From Candidatus Kuenenia stuttgartensis (lineage in GTDB: Bacteria; Planctomycetota; Planctomycetia; Isosphaerales; Isosphaeraceae), in the NCBI GenBank assembly GCA_945865635.1, contig CAMBEP010000009.1:62001-126000 (forward strand): 64,000 bases of DNA, read 5' to 3'. Shown here piece by piece: positions 55,896 to 64,000 of this stretch. Every line of letters starts with the position of its first letter. The first letter of the stretch is position 1. Position numbers and translations under genes: made by a program. The notes under the pieces were generated by a model, which was not told where the DNA came from, did not search any database, and saw only the letters and a program-made list of their open reading frames with translations.

Positions 55896-56903
55896 TCAAG
55901 GTGAGTTGCGCCATGTCCTGCCCACATCGTGCGATACCAGAACCTCGCCCTGATTTCCGACTGTCCAGATATTGGTCGCATCCGTCACACCGATTCCGTA
56001 AAGAAACGAATTGGCGTTTGTCTCTTGTCTGACCCAGGTTTCACCGCCATCACGGGTGTGGATCACGACGCCATCACTGCCGCAAGCCCAGGCTGTATTA
56101 TTGTCTAAGGCTTTGATAGAGAGCAGAAGCCGAAGCTTGGGCGAATTTTGATGGCTCCATGTGGCACCTCCATCTGACGATTTCAGGATAACCCCTTGAC
56201 CACCCACAGCCCAGACGGTTTGACTGCCTGACGTCGCCACTCCGTGAAGATTGATTTGAGGATCGCGGAAGACCTTGGACCAGGTCTTTCCGGAGTCGGT
56301 GGTTCTCACAATCGTGCCTTGAGCTCCGACCGCCCAGGCGGTGTTGGAATCAGACATCGCCACATCAAATAAAAAACTCTTGGTCGAACTGGCTTCCACA
56401 GACCAGCTCAGACCGCCATTGGTCGTATGAACAATCGTTCCGTCAATCCCGACGGCATATCCATTCTCTTTGTTAAAAAAACTCACACTGGAAAGATCGG
56501 GAAAGGTGGCGACTGTCTGGTCATCCCAAGTTTGGCCACCATCGCTGGTCTTCAGGATCAGGCCCTGACTGCCAACCACCCAGGCTGTATTGGGGTCGGT
56601 AGAGGCAACATCACGAAACCAACGGTCAGTGCCCTTGTAATCAGGTTCGATGTCGAGCCATCTGGCTCCACCATCGACTGTTTTCATGATCCCGCCATTG
56701 CGACTGACTACAAACGCATTGCGGTGGTCATTCAAGGCAATCGAGACCAGCCAGTTGTCTAAATATGGAGATGTTGATGACACGGATTTCAAATTTGCCA
56801 ACCGACTTGTAGATTTTGGATGTTCCGCCACCCGCGCCACTCCTGCCGTAGCCATCAGTGCCACGGCGCCTAATTTTAAAGCAACACGGATCAGTCCAAT
56901 CAT
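55896..56903 (-). CDS. Exported Ycf48/Hcf136-like beta-propeller protein
   Basis: The 335-residue protein starts at ATG 56901-56903, with AAGGAG 8 bases upstream and a signal segment IGLIRVALKLGAVALMATAGVA. The rest is a seven-blade-like propeller with repeated W-S-D-G-G-x-T-W patterns (ILKTSDGGQTWDD, IVHTTNGGLSWSV, TIVRTTDSGKTWSKV, ILKSSDGGATWSHQ, VIHTRDGGETWVR). In oxygenic phototrophs Ycf48/Hcf136 assists photosystem II assembly; this bacterium is not phototrophic by any sign, so it is a BNR/propeller relative of unknown role. Confidence 0.85.
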   Translation of the reverse strand: MIGLIRVALKLGAVALMATAGVARVAEHPKSTSRLANLKSVSSTSPYLDNWLVSIALNDHRNAFVVSRNGGIMKTVDGGARWLDIEPDYKGTDRWFRDVASTDPNTAWVVGSQGLILKTSDGGQTWDDQTVATFPDLSSVSFFNKENGYAVGIDGTIVHTTNGGLSWSVEASSTKSFLFDVAMSDSNTAWAVGAQGTIVRTTDSGKTWSKVFRDPQINLHGVATSGSQTVWAVGGQGVILKSSDGGATWSHQNSPKLRLLLSIKALDNNTAWACGSDGVVIHTRDGGETWVRQETNANSFLYGIGVTDATNIWTVGNQGEVLVSHDVGRTWRNSP

Positions 56904-57255
56904 CGCAAGTACTCCTTTTTTATAAAAGGGTCGGCTACAAACACGAAAACCTGTTTCGATAGATGTGAAGATTGTATGAAGAATTTGCAAAAGATCAATG
57001 TTGATTCTGGAGGATTGAAGATTAAGACGTGATTATGTGGTAGGGCCCCAACGGTTGTTCATGGAATCAACGGAGCAGGGTCAAATCAAAATTGGGTGGT
57101 TTGCGAAGTTTCAGGGTTTATCTGTCTATTGATCTTGATTATCTTGCCCAGTCTAATTATTTTGACACTTTGACTTCACAAATCTGTGGGGCGGATTGAC
57201 CTTCCAAACGTCATCCATTCTCATACTGCGACTCATAGGAAATTGTAAGGATTCC
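56904..57255. other. 352-bp gap upstream of the propeller gene
   Basis: It is AT-rich and holds the promoter of the leftward propeller gene. No gene or hairpin was identified. TTTTGACACTTTGACTTCAC (about 57160) contains a -35-like TTGACA, but no matching -10 was found. Confidence 0.35.
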
Positions 57256-57272
57256 ATGGCAATTTATGACTG

Positions 57273-57764
57273 TTGGTCGCTCAAAGGCAGTCGTCGCTTG
57301 GTCGGTTCCTATGCACCGGCACTGGTCTGGCTGGTGCCTGTTCACGTTCAACAGCGCCCTGCTGGAATCTCATACGATTCTGGGTCAGCCGGATCTCATC
57401 CTACTATGCTGCCATTACTTTTGGATTCGCCCGCATTGTGACGGCTCCGGCGAAGGCATCGCAGGAGGCTACCGTCTGGCAGATTTCAGACATGAGCGGT
57501 CACATGATGAACATGGGCGACATGGCGAGTCAGATGTCGGCCACGAAATTGACGACCATTCGGGCCTTTCCGGGCCGGAGCTTTCGTTCAGGGCTTTCTC
57601 TGGGATCCGTCAGCACGCCGACCGGCAGCCTTCTGGCCATCACCCCGAGAGGGTGTAAAGCGGGTCTGGTACGATTTTTCAACGCTCCCAAGGGAGTTCA
57701 GCCCGTAGCTTCCGGCGAGATTGTTGCTAAACTCAACGGATCTGTAGGTTTGAGCGAAAGTTGA
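57273..57764 (+). CDS. Possible small protein or decayed gene
   Basis: This frame, starting TTG, gives 163 residues; only the second half (from about residue 58: IVTAPAKASQEATVWQIS, GSLLAITPRGCKAGLVRFF, ASGEIVAKLNGS) looks like ordinary protein. Another start, ATG 57256 with AAGG 5 bases upstream, opens a different frame that ends at 57441, so the two could be one gene broken by a frameshift. No family is recognised. It may equally be non-coding. Confidence 0.3.
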   Translation: MVAQRQSSLGRFLCTGTGLAGACSRSTAPCWNLIRFWVSRISSYYAAITFGFARIVTAPAKASQEATVWQISDMSGHMMNMGDMASQMSATKLTTIRAFPGRSFRSGLSLGSVSTPTGSLLAITPRGCKAGLVRFFNAPKGVQPVASGEIVAKLNGSVGLSES

Positions 57765-57783
57765 TTGGAGAAGAATTTGGATT

Positions 57784-57895
57784 CAAGGGCCAACGGGTTA
57801 GCGCCCACTCAAGCCTGGTGCTTTACTAGGCGGTCTTGGAGCTAGCCCCGGTTCCGCATATCAAACCCAAAGCCCGCCACGTCAGCGGACATGGG
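57784..57895. repeat. Candidate interspersed palindromic element
   Basis: Between the weak gene at 57273 and the alginate lyase gene lie CAACGGGTTAGCGCCC and AGCCCGCCACGTCAGCGGACATGGGCT. The second folds with CCGC/GCGG inside AGCCC/GGGCT. This resembles the short palindromic repeats scattered through planctomycete genomes and may act as a terminator for the lyase gene. Repetition cannot be shown from one window. Confidence 0.4.
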
Positions 57896-57911
57896 CTACA
57901 GCACATGATGT

Positions 57912-59159
57912 CTATCTTAAAGGATTATGAATCGCCATTGGGCTGCCGTCCTGATTATGTGTTAAGGTCTCGTAAAAAATGTTCCAGTCGGATTGCCCCT
58001 TGATTCTAATCTTTTCGTCGATTAGAAGCTTCGTATGCGGTAAATTCATCTGCTTTCTGTTATGAAAATGGTGATAACCCACTTCCCAGGTCGCGTAGAG
58101 ATCGGTGGTCGACGTATTGTTGGTGCACGTTCCCTGCATTTTCCCTGAGTGCAATTGAGCCGCCATCAGCTCCATTGCTGTGGTGTATCGTTCACGGTTT
58201 TCTCCATAAACATCAACACCCTGATTCCATGCGACTTCGGCTGCATGAAATGCCGATGCCATTCCATATTGAGCATGATGGCCATTGTCACGGCATGTCT
58301 CCTGGGTCAAACCGTTCACCAGTTTTGTCGGATTGAACCAGAATGTGAGGTCCGAAATTGGGCCGTCTGAAATCAGGTAGAAATATTTGCGGCTTCGGGA
58401 TTTAAGTCTTTGGATTCCGAGCTGGAACTCGTTTTCATCGTCGCAGAAAACGGCAATGTTCATCATCGCATCGATCTGAGTCAGATCAACGTTCCCGTTC
58501 CAGGTGCTCATTTTGTTCAAGACCGGATAAAACGCGCTCTTAAACATGGCTTGAACGCGTGCCATATCCGATCGATCCCAGCCAGAATATCCTCTCATGA
58601 TTTCGGCAGACGGGCCCAGGAGGGCTCCAATCCACCCGCCTTGCAGCAGGTTCTGCCCATCCACTGGAGTATAGCCTTTGAATGTGGTGCCCCAGATATT
58701 GAGAATTCCAATTGCGTTCTTCGCATAGGTTTCATTACCTGTGTAATACCACGCGAGAGCGTTTGCGCAAGCCGTTGTTCCATCTTTTTTTTGAGCATTT
58801 TCCGTATGCGGGGCAGTGGTGTGATTACCTGGTACGGCCAACTTTCGCATTTCCTCGAATTTGCTGGTCCAGGGCTCCGCTCCAGCAGCGATTCTTGCCT
58901 TCACGAGATCAAGTTCAGCCTTGCCATGAACTGCCCCTGGATGCACAAAGACTCTTTGTGCAAGAACCGGAGAATATCCAGCACTGAGATAAACCATCAA
59001 AAATGGAATTAGAATCGCCAAAGCCGATCTGCAATTTGCGGCAATTGGTTTCGTAGTCTCCACTGCAATCAACACGCGATTGACACCCGATGGTGCAGCG
59101 ATAACGCTGGAGAGCAACTGTATCATAAAACGCGCTGATCCCAGCAGGCGAACTCGCAT
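57912..59159 (-). CDS. Secreted alginate lyase (PL5/PL-like alginate lyase superfamily)
   Basis: The 415-residue protein matches the alginate lyase family that cleaves 1,4-linked uronic acid polymers by beta-elimination. Visible pieces: WTSKFEEMRKLA, TTACANALAWYYTGNETYAKNAIGI, LTQETCRDNGHHAQYGMASAFHAAEVAWNQG and WEVGYHHFHN, holding the conserved helical-barrel residues, including catalytic-type Asn, His and Tyr. The leader is odd: about 40 residues precede the hydrophobic AILIPFLMVYLSAG segment, so the true start may be a later GTG or TTG. ATG 59157-59159 is preceded by AAAGGGAAG and is used here. The N-terminal methionine-rich frame gives no other domain. Confidence 0.85.
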   Translation of the reverse strand: MRVRLLGSARFMIQLLSSVIAAPSGVNRVLIAVETTKPIAANCRSALAILIPFLMVYLSAGYSPVLAQRVFVHPGAVHGKAELDLVKARIAAGAEPWTSKFEEMRKLAVPGNHTTAPHTENAQKKDGTTACANALAWYYTGNETYAKNAIGILNIWGTTFKGYTPVDGQNLLQGGWIGALLGPSAEIMRGYSGWDRSDMARVQAMFKSAFYPVLNKMSTWNGNVDLTQIDAMMNIAVFCDDENEFQLGIQRLKSRSRKYFYLISDGPISDLTFWFNPTKLVNGLTQETCRDNGHHAQYGMASAFHAAEVAWNQGVDVYGENRERYTTAMELMAAQLHSGKMQGTCTNNTSTTDLYATWEVGYHHFHNRKQMNLPHTKLLIDEKIRIKGQSDWNIFYETLTHNQDGSPMAIHNPLR

Positions 59160-59816
59160 TCGATCTTCCCTTTCTCACCACCGTCAAAACAATTCGGAAC
59201 AGCTTCATGCACAAACCTGCGAGCTTGAGACCTGATTGAACACGAACCAGATCAGCTTCAAGCGAGTCGTCCGGCATTATGCGCGAACCTAGTACCTCTA
59301 TCATCATTTGCAAGTCCTTAAATAGCAAGGATTAATTTTCCAAACGGATGTAAACTGCCAACGGCAGAGGATGAGACTTTTGATCAGGGCTCATCAGCCA
59401 AACTAACGCGCCACCTCAGCAAGGGCGAACGTCCCAGAAGCCCTGCTGTTGGGTGCAACACCCGGAATTGTAGGTGGTTATGCTGGAGTGGTTAATCACT
59501 CATCCGGCCCTTGCTCGCGCTGCGGGTTAGCATGCGGCCCTTGCTCGCGCTTCGGGTTAGTTTGTTTGGTAATCCCCTCTTTATCTTATATCTCTCTGAA
59601 AACCTTCTGAACAATCGTTCAAAGCTGCTCATTTCCATGAAATAACGGCTGAGAACCATCAATTTGTCGGTTCCAGGCAATTTCAGTCTTGCCGAGACTC
59701 GCTTCAGGCACTAGCCTTTAAAGAATCACCAGCGAACCGATTTCGCTCACCAGGCTGGCTATGCCTGCTGATCCAATCATCCGTCAAAATCTAGTCAACC
59801 GAAACTGAGCCGAACG
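59160..59816. other. 657-bp divergent intergenic region
   Basis: It lies between the leftward alginate lyase and the rightward rhamnulokinase. Apart from a 30-bp duplicated element (59505-59560) no gene or strong hairpin was seen. Promoters for both genes should lie here. Confidence 0.4.
59505..59560. repeat. Two tandem copies of a 30-bp element
   Basis: CGGCCCTTGCTCGCGCT(G/T)CGGGTTAG occurs at 59505-59530 and 59535-59560, a 30-bp period with one base change. On the reverse strand it would read L-T-R-S-A-S-K-G-R, a peptide seen as a spurious translation near many planctomycete gene ends. It is probably a short interspersed repeat rather than protein-coding. Confidence 0.7.
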
Positions 59817-61313
59817 ATGTCTGATACTTTTCTTGCGCTGGACTTGGGGGCCGAAAGCGGCCGTGGCATTCTAGGCAGTCTGGCAGGTGATCAACTGCTG
59901 CTTGAAGAGGTGCACCGATTTCCAAACGGGCCGGTTCGGATGTTGAACACCCTGCACTGGGACATGCCTCGCTTGTGGGCCGAGCTCAAGACCGCGATTG
60001 GGAAGGCTTCAGAAAAGGCGGATCTGGCTGGCTGTGGGGTCGACACCTGGGGAGTAGACTTTGCTTTGGTGGGTCGGGGCGATACACTTCTGGGCAATCC
60101 CGTACATTATCGCGACTCACGCACGGATGGGATGATGGAAAAAGCCTTTGAGCTGATCCCGCGTGAGCGCATGTATGAGATTACTGGTCTTCAGTTTATG
60201 CCGTTCAACTCGGTTTTTCAATTGTTTGCCATGAAGCTGGCCAAGAGCCCGATTTTGGAGATGGCCGAAACCTTTCTGATGATCCCCGATGTGATCACCT
60301 GGCTCATGACGGGTCGTCGCGCGTGTGAGAGCAGTGACTCTTCGACCACACAACTCATGGACCCGCGCACTGGGACATGGTCCGACGAAATCTGCGTCCG
60401 ACTGAACCTTCCGCGTCAGATTTTGCCTGAATTTGTACAACCGGGCGATCAGATCGGCACGATCCTGAAGTCCGTTTCAGACGAACTCGGGCTCGGCTCG
60501 AAGTCGATACCCGTCTATGCTCCTGGCAGTCATGACACTGCAAGTGCTGTGGTGGGTGTTCCTTATACAGGAAACCCCAAGCCTGGAGCACCACCCGACT
60601 GGTGTTATATCTCGTGCGGGACCTGGAGCCTGATGGGTGTGGAGACCCCCAAGCCAGTCATCACCCCTGAAACCTTTGCAGCCAATTTCACAAACGAAGG
60701 AGGCGTTTTCGGCACCACACGACTTTTGAAGAACATCATGGGCCTTTGGCTGGTGCAGGAGTGTCGAAGGACATGGCAAAGAGGTGGTGTGAACTATGAT
60801 TACGCAGAATTGACACGGCTGGCGGCGGCCGCGAAGACTTTGCGCACAGTGATTGACCCTGACGATCTGACACTCATGCCGCCCGGCGACATGCCCTCGC
60901 GCATTGCGGTACTGGCGGCCAAAGCTGGCGAGCCAATTCCGGGCGAACCCGGCGAGTTCATCCGTACGTCTCTGGACAGCCTCGTGCTGAAATATCGCTG
61001 GACGATTCAACGGCTGGAGTCGATTCTGAACACGTCGATCTCTACGGTCCATTTGGTCGGTGGAGGCATCCAAAACGAGCTTTTGTGTCAACTTACCGCA
61101 GACGCAACAGGCAGAGCCGTGGTGGCAGGCCCGGTTGAGGCCACAGCGGCTGGTAATATCATGATGCAGGCGATTGCCAGCGGGCGGGTATCAGGGCTTA
61201 AGGAGGCCCGCTCAATTTTGGCGGAAAGCTTTGCTGTGAAACGATATGAGCCACGCCCAGGGCGGGCGGCCATGTGGGGCGATGCGTATCAGCGGCTGTT
61301 AAAGCAGCTTTGA
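59817..61313 (+). CDS. rhaB: Rhamnulokinase
   Basis: This FGGY-family kinase phosphorylates L-rhamnulose for L-rhamnose catabolism. The 498-residue protein shows LALDLGAESGRGILG at the start, GVDTWGVDFALV, the RhaB-type NPVHYRDSRTDGM, GLQFMPFNSVFQL, the catalytic-Asp region APGSHDTASAVVGVP, then CYISCGTWSLMGVE and HLVGGGIQNELLCQLTADATGRAVVAGPVEATAAGN. These all fit RhaB. The start is ATG 59817. Other rha genes (rhaA, rhaD) are not in the window, so the pathway may continue elsewhere. It fits the polysaccharide-degrading lifestyle suggested by chitinase and alginate lyase. Confidence 0.95.
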   Translation: MSDTFLALDLGAESGRGILGSLAGDQLLLEEVHRFPNGPVRMLNTLHWDMPRLWAELKTAIGKASEKADLAGCGVDTWGVDFALVGRGDTLLGNPVHYRDSRTDGMMEKAFELIPRERMYEITGLQFMPFNSVFQLFAMKLAKSPILEMAETFLMIPDVITWLMTGRRACESSDSSTTQLMDPRTGTWSDEICVRLNLPRQILPEFVQPGDQIGTILKSVSDELGLGSKSIPVYAPGSHDTASAVVGVPYTGNPKPGAPPDWCYISCGTWSLMGVETPKPVITPETFAANFTNEGGVFGTTRLLKNIMGLWLVQECRRTWQRGGVNYDYAELTRLAAAAKTLRTVIDPDDLTLMPPGDMPSRIAVLAAKAGEPIPGEPGEFIRTSLDSLVLKYRWTIQRLESILNTSISTVHLVGGGIQNELLCQLTADATGRAVVAGPVEATAAGNIMMQAIASGRVSGLKEARSILAESFAVKRYEPRPGRAAMWGDAYQRLLKQL

Positions 61314-61328
61314 GCCTGAACCAGGCTC
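61312..61328 (+). terminator. Weak hairpin after rhaB
   Basis: GAGCCTG and CAGGCTC pair around an AAC loop, overlapping the rhaB stop codon. There is no T-run, so its terminator role is uncertain. Confidence 0.4.
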
Positions 61329-61748
61329 GATATGGCTCCCATTTTGACGTTTATCTAAGCAGTCCGGAAACGGTTTTCACGGGTTGATGGCGCCTGATAC
61401 AACCCCTGGTGATGCTTTTTTTCAACATCCTACAGGTTGACTTTCATGAGGGTTGTGTCGATTCTTCTTTATAAGAAGTCGGCACAATCTCCTTGGAGGG
61501 AAGCGGTTGAACTTTTCACAACATGATTAATCGCCATATTCCTTACAAGCTGCTTTTGATGTCGTATTTTAACAACAAACCGGGTGCTTTATCAGGCCAA
61601 ATTTGGTAGATTCATAGTATTGCGGAGTATATACATGTGACGAAGTCTGTGCAAGATGGGGTAATCGCGTGATACGGGTTGCTTTGTGGCACTGCACATT
61701 CCACGAATTATATGTGACGTTCAACAACGAACACAAGGAATCACGACA
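61329..61748. other. 420-bp intergenic region
   Basis: No gene is seen. It should hold the promoter of the RTX-like LEPR-XLL gene, which has AAGGAA nine bases before its ATG. Confidence 0.4.
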
Positions 61749-64000
61749 ATGACGTTAGGCACGAATCTCACACGGTTATTCACTTGGGCATCGTCGCTTC
61801 GCAAGCCATTCCGCAAGGTCATGAAGGGGCGAGCGTTGTTTGCCCCCATGGCAGACGATCTGGAAGCTCGCCGACTGATGACATTGAACGTTTTTATTGA
61901 TGCCAATAATCAGATGAATGTAAGTGCTGACGATAATCTTGGGCAATACCTGGATATCCAATACGATTCGCCGACATCAACCTATACTGTCACTTCTCAA
62001 AACACTCTGGAAAATTTCGCTTTTGTTGTGAACACGCCTTATGGGCTTACCGTTACCAAAGTGGATTACGACTCAGTCACAGGTAACCCAGCGCAATTGA
62101 CGATTCAGGAAAACTTGGATGTTCTGAATTCGATTTCGATTTATTCGGGTGAAGGGCGCGACTTTTATTCGATTGGCTACACGAAGGCGACAGTAAATAT
62201 CGGTTCAGGTGGTGGGTCCGACCAATTTTACAGGGAGGACGAATTCGGACCGCTCACCCGCCCAGATCATGGAGCTGTTTATATTGATGGTGGAACAGGC
62301 GACGACACGCTTTCGATTACCACGAGAGATTCAGGACTTTCAACGGTCCAGATCAATCAAAATGTCTATGGAGTGGCTAATGATTTATCCGTTTATGTGA
62401 ATACAAGCATTGGCGACGGTAATCCTCTTCACACTCAGACAATGGTCACGTCGTTACTTAACGTCGAAAATGTGAACAGCGATTTCTCAACGCTAACGAA
62501 TCCTAATGACACGATTGGGCTCGTGCTCAACGGGTCCAATTTCGGTAGTCTATCGTTCCCGAAAGACAGCCTGGCACAGACAGGACTGAAGCAGGTCAAC
62601 GTAAGAGTTCCGGATACGAACCAAGTTACGACTAGTGTTTATGGATATAGTTCCGACGATTCCATGTCGGTCACCCGCACCAACGTTGGCTTTAAGCCGT
62701 TCCCACAATTTGTGGGAATTCAGTCGGCTGGTTTGCCAGCGACAAATCTTTATGGTTTCACCAATACCAGTTCGGTTTTACGAATGTTTGGATTGGGCGG
62801 AAACGATTCCATCAAGGTGGCTTCTGGTGTTGAGGATTTGACCCAGATTCAGGTGGATGGAGGCGATGGCAACGACTATCTCAGCGCCGATGCGACGATT
62901 ATCGGTGGGGCTGGCAATGACACCCTGGTGGGTGGCGTGGGCAACGATTCGCTTGATGGTGGCGAAGGGAACAATACATTCCTGCTTTCAGGTGGTGATG
63001 ACACACTCGTAGGTGGCACTGGGTTCGACAACCTGGCCCTCTCGGGAACGGTCGGTGCAAGCAATATATTCAGCATCAATCAGGATAACGGGGTTCCTGC
63101 GACGATTCTGGTCAATGGCATTTTCTCGACCCTGACGATGACTGAGATCGACCAGATATCCGTGCTGGGATCCATTGGCAATGATGATTTATTTGTCAAC
63201 AATAATGCAGCAACCCCAGTACCGGTCGTAGCATTCATGGGGGCCGGAGAAGATTCAACTTATGTTACAGATCTGGCAAACGCTCAAACTGTAACGGCCT
63301 ATGGTGAATCAGGGTTTGATCACTTCATGGCGACTGGTGGTCATAACAAATTCTTTGGCGGTGACGATGCCGACGTTTTTTACGATTATGAAAGTGCAAA
63401 CAGTTTCAACCAGTTCGATGGCGGTTCCGGCCAGAATTTGCTCCTTGTCGTGGGCAGTCAGGTAAGTGTCAAGGACGATGGCATTTTACTGACGATATTT
63501 AACGGACTTTCCGATCAAACTTTGGCGATTAATGTCACTTCTATTCAAATTTCCAACACCGTTCCAGGTTCGGGTAATTACACGCTTTCAGCAGACCAGG
63601 GCGACAATACGATTCTGGTTGCGGATTCGAACACGAATCCGTCTTTAAATCCAGGCGATGTCCAAGTCAGTGGCCTGAGAACCTCTGTCTTGCTGAGTGG
63701 AATCACTGCCGGAGATCTCTTGAACATCTCGGGCAATGCCGGCAACGACAGCTTCAAGGCTTTGGGGAGTAGCGATGCCACCGTGAACTTTATTGGTGGA
63801 GCCGGCGACGACAGCTTTAATGTGACTCAGGAGAGCAGCCCGGCCAGCTTCAGTGGTGGAACCGGCGCGGACAGGGTCAATGTCTATGGCACACCAAATG
63901 CAGATTTACTCGACTTCGAAGCTTCTGGCCTTGATGAAGCGATTAATTACAATGGTGTGTTGTTGGGAACAATTGTCGACGCCGACATTCTCAACGTGGC
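61749..64000 (+). CDS. LEPR-XLL surface protein with RTX-like calcium-binding repeats (partial, runs past the window)
   Basis: ATG 61749, preceded by AAGGAA, opens a frame that stays open to the last base, so the 3' end is missing. I followed it codon by codon over most of its length and saw no stop. The motif LEARRLMTL (about 38-46) marks the planctomycete surface class. Around residues 385-430 there are glycine-rich calcium-binding repeats of RTX type (GGAGNDTLVGG, GNDSLDGGEGNN, GGDDTLVGG), with more further on (GGDDADVF, GGAGDDSFNV, GGTGADRVNV). It is a large secreted or cell-surface protein, probably for adhesion or structure; no enzyme domain is seen in the visible part. Confidence 0.88.
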   Translation, partial: MTLGTNLTRLFTWASSLRKPFRKVMKGRALFAPMADDLEARRLMTLNVFIDANNQMNVSADDNLGQYLDIQYDSPTSTYTVTSQNTLENFAFVVNTPYGLTVTKVDYDSVTGNPAQLTIQENLDVLNSISIYSGEGRDFYSIGYTKATVNIGSGGGSDQFYREDEFGPLTRPDHGAVYIDGGTGDDTLSITTRDSGLSTVQINQNVYGVANDLSVYVNTSIGDGNPLHTQTMVTSLLNVENVNSDFSTLTNPNDTIGLVLNGSNFGSLSFPKDSLAQTGLKQVNVRVPDTNQVTTSVYGYSSDDSMSVTRTNVGFKPFPQFVGIQSAGLPATNLYGFTNTSSVLRMFGLGGNDSIKVASGVEDLTQIQVDGGDGNDYLSADATIIGGAGNDTLVGGVGNDSLDGGEGNNTFLLSGGDDTLVGGTGFDNLALSGTVGASNIFSINQDNGVPATILVNGIFSTLTMTEIDQISVLGSIGNDDLFVNNNAATPVPVVAFMGAGEDSTYVTDLANAQTVTAYGESGFDHFMATGGHNKFFGGDDADVFYDYESANSFNQFDGGSGQNLLLVVGSQVSVKDDGILLTIFNGLSDQTLAINVTSIQISNTVPGSGNYTLSADQGDNTILVADSNTNPSLNPGDVQVSGLRTSVLLSGITAGDLLNISGNAGNDSFKALGSSDATVNFIGGAGDDSFNVTQESSPASFSGGTGADRVNVYGTPNADLLDFEASGLDEAINYNGVLLGTIVDADILNV

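Noticed and set aside
59492-59680. Minus-strand 62-residue protein with LTRSASKGR repeats
   Set aside because: Spurious translation of the 30-bp DNA repeat; no ribosome-binding site.
1-64000. CRISPR array, integron, prophage or insertion sequence
   Set aside because: No regular short-spaced repeats, transposase, integrase or phage structural genes were recognised in any frame.

Overview
The window looks like chromosomal DNA of a planctomycete (phylum Planctomycetota). Evidence: at least five, probably six, proteins carry a short N-terminal LEPR-XLL-like motif (L/M-E-x-R-x-L), typical of planctomycete surface or secreted proteins. Lineage-typical families are also present: PSCyt1/DUF1549/DUF1553 with DUF1501, a membrane-bound-dehydrogenase-type protein with a C-terminal haem c site, and many Tat or Sec exported enzymes. 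Base composition is moderate, no virus or plasmid module is visible, and no complete tRNA, rRNA or CRISPR array was found. Several genes start with TTG or GTG.

Layout. 1-125: start of a truncated gene on the minus strand. 330-2558: minus-strand arsenic cluster (ArsR-type repressor, exported arsenate-reductase/LMW-phosphatase-like protein, ArsM methyltransferase) ending in a hairpin. 2673-8015: a 1780-residue secreted polysaccharidase with three CBM2 modules, a GH18 chitinase domain, Calx-beta linkers and an unassigned, probably catalytic region. 8452-14020: PHP-fold exported protein, proline-rich exported protein, HTH regulator, Ycf46-like AAA ATPase. 14152-21272: cytochrome-c-tailed beta-propeller protein, exported cysteine hydrolase (isochorismatase fold), polysaccharide deacetylase and a multi-pass membrane protein, all in one direction. 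21314-31010: TPR protein, cysteine desulfurase, two exported lineage-specific proteins, then the DUF1549/1553 plus DUF1501 pair.

31010-32024 is a gene-free stretch with a diverged roughly 150-250 bp duplication, followed by a DnaA-like protein (AAA+ plus domain IV). 33215-38189: phytase-like esterase, tiny membrane protein, DoxX-like protein, solitary beta-class DNA methyltransferase, glycerol-3-phosphate dehydrogenase. 38427-46492: Hsp70-like protein with a long acidic tail, a large LEPR-XLL protein with two aspartic-protease motifs and Ig-like repeats, an RmlC-like cupin, another LEPR-XLL protein. 46710-53265: Tat-exported Mn-type superoxide dismutase, macro-domain protein, dockerin-plus-lipase-fold protein lacking the nucleophile serine, SPFH protein, receiver-less sigma-54 activator. 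53670-61313: DUF1223, two-domain redoxin, Ycf48-like propeller, alginate lyase, rhamnulokinase. 61749 to the end: a LEPR-XLL protein with RTX-like repeats that runs off the window.

The gene set suggests a heterotroph that degrades chitin, cellulose-like, alginate and rhamnose-containing polymers with large extracellular proteins, and has arsenic and oxidative-stress defences. No single obvious new defence or mobile system stands out. The most promising unusual items are the bilobal aspartic-protease-like LEPR-XLL protein, the DnaA paralogue with its duplicated upstream DNA, the serine-less lipase fold, the two-catalytic-region chitinase, and the exported arsenate-reductase-like protein.
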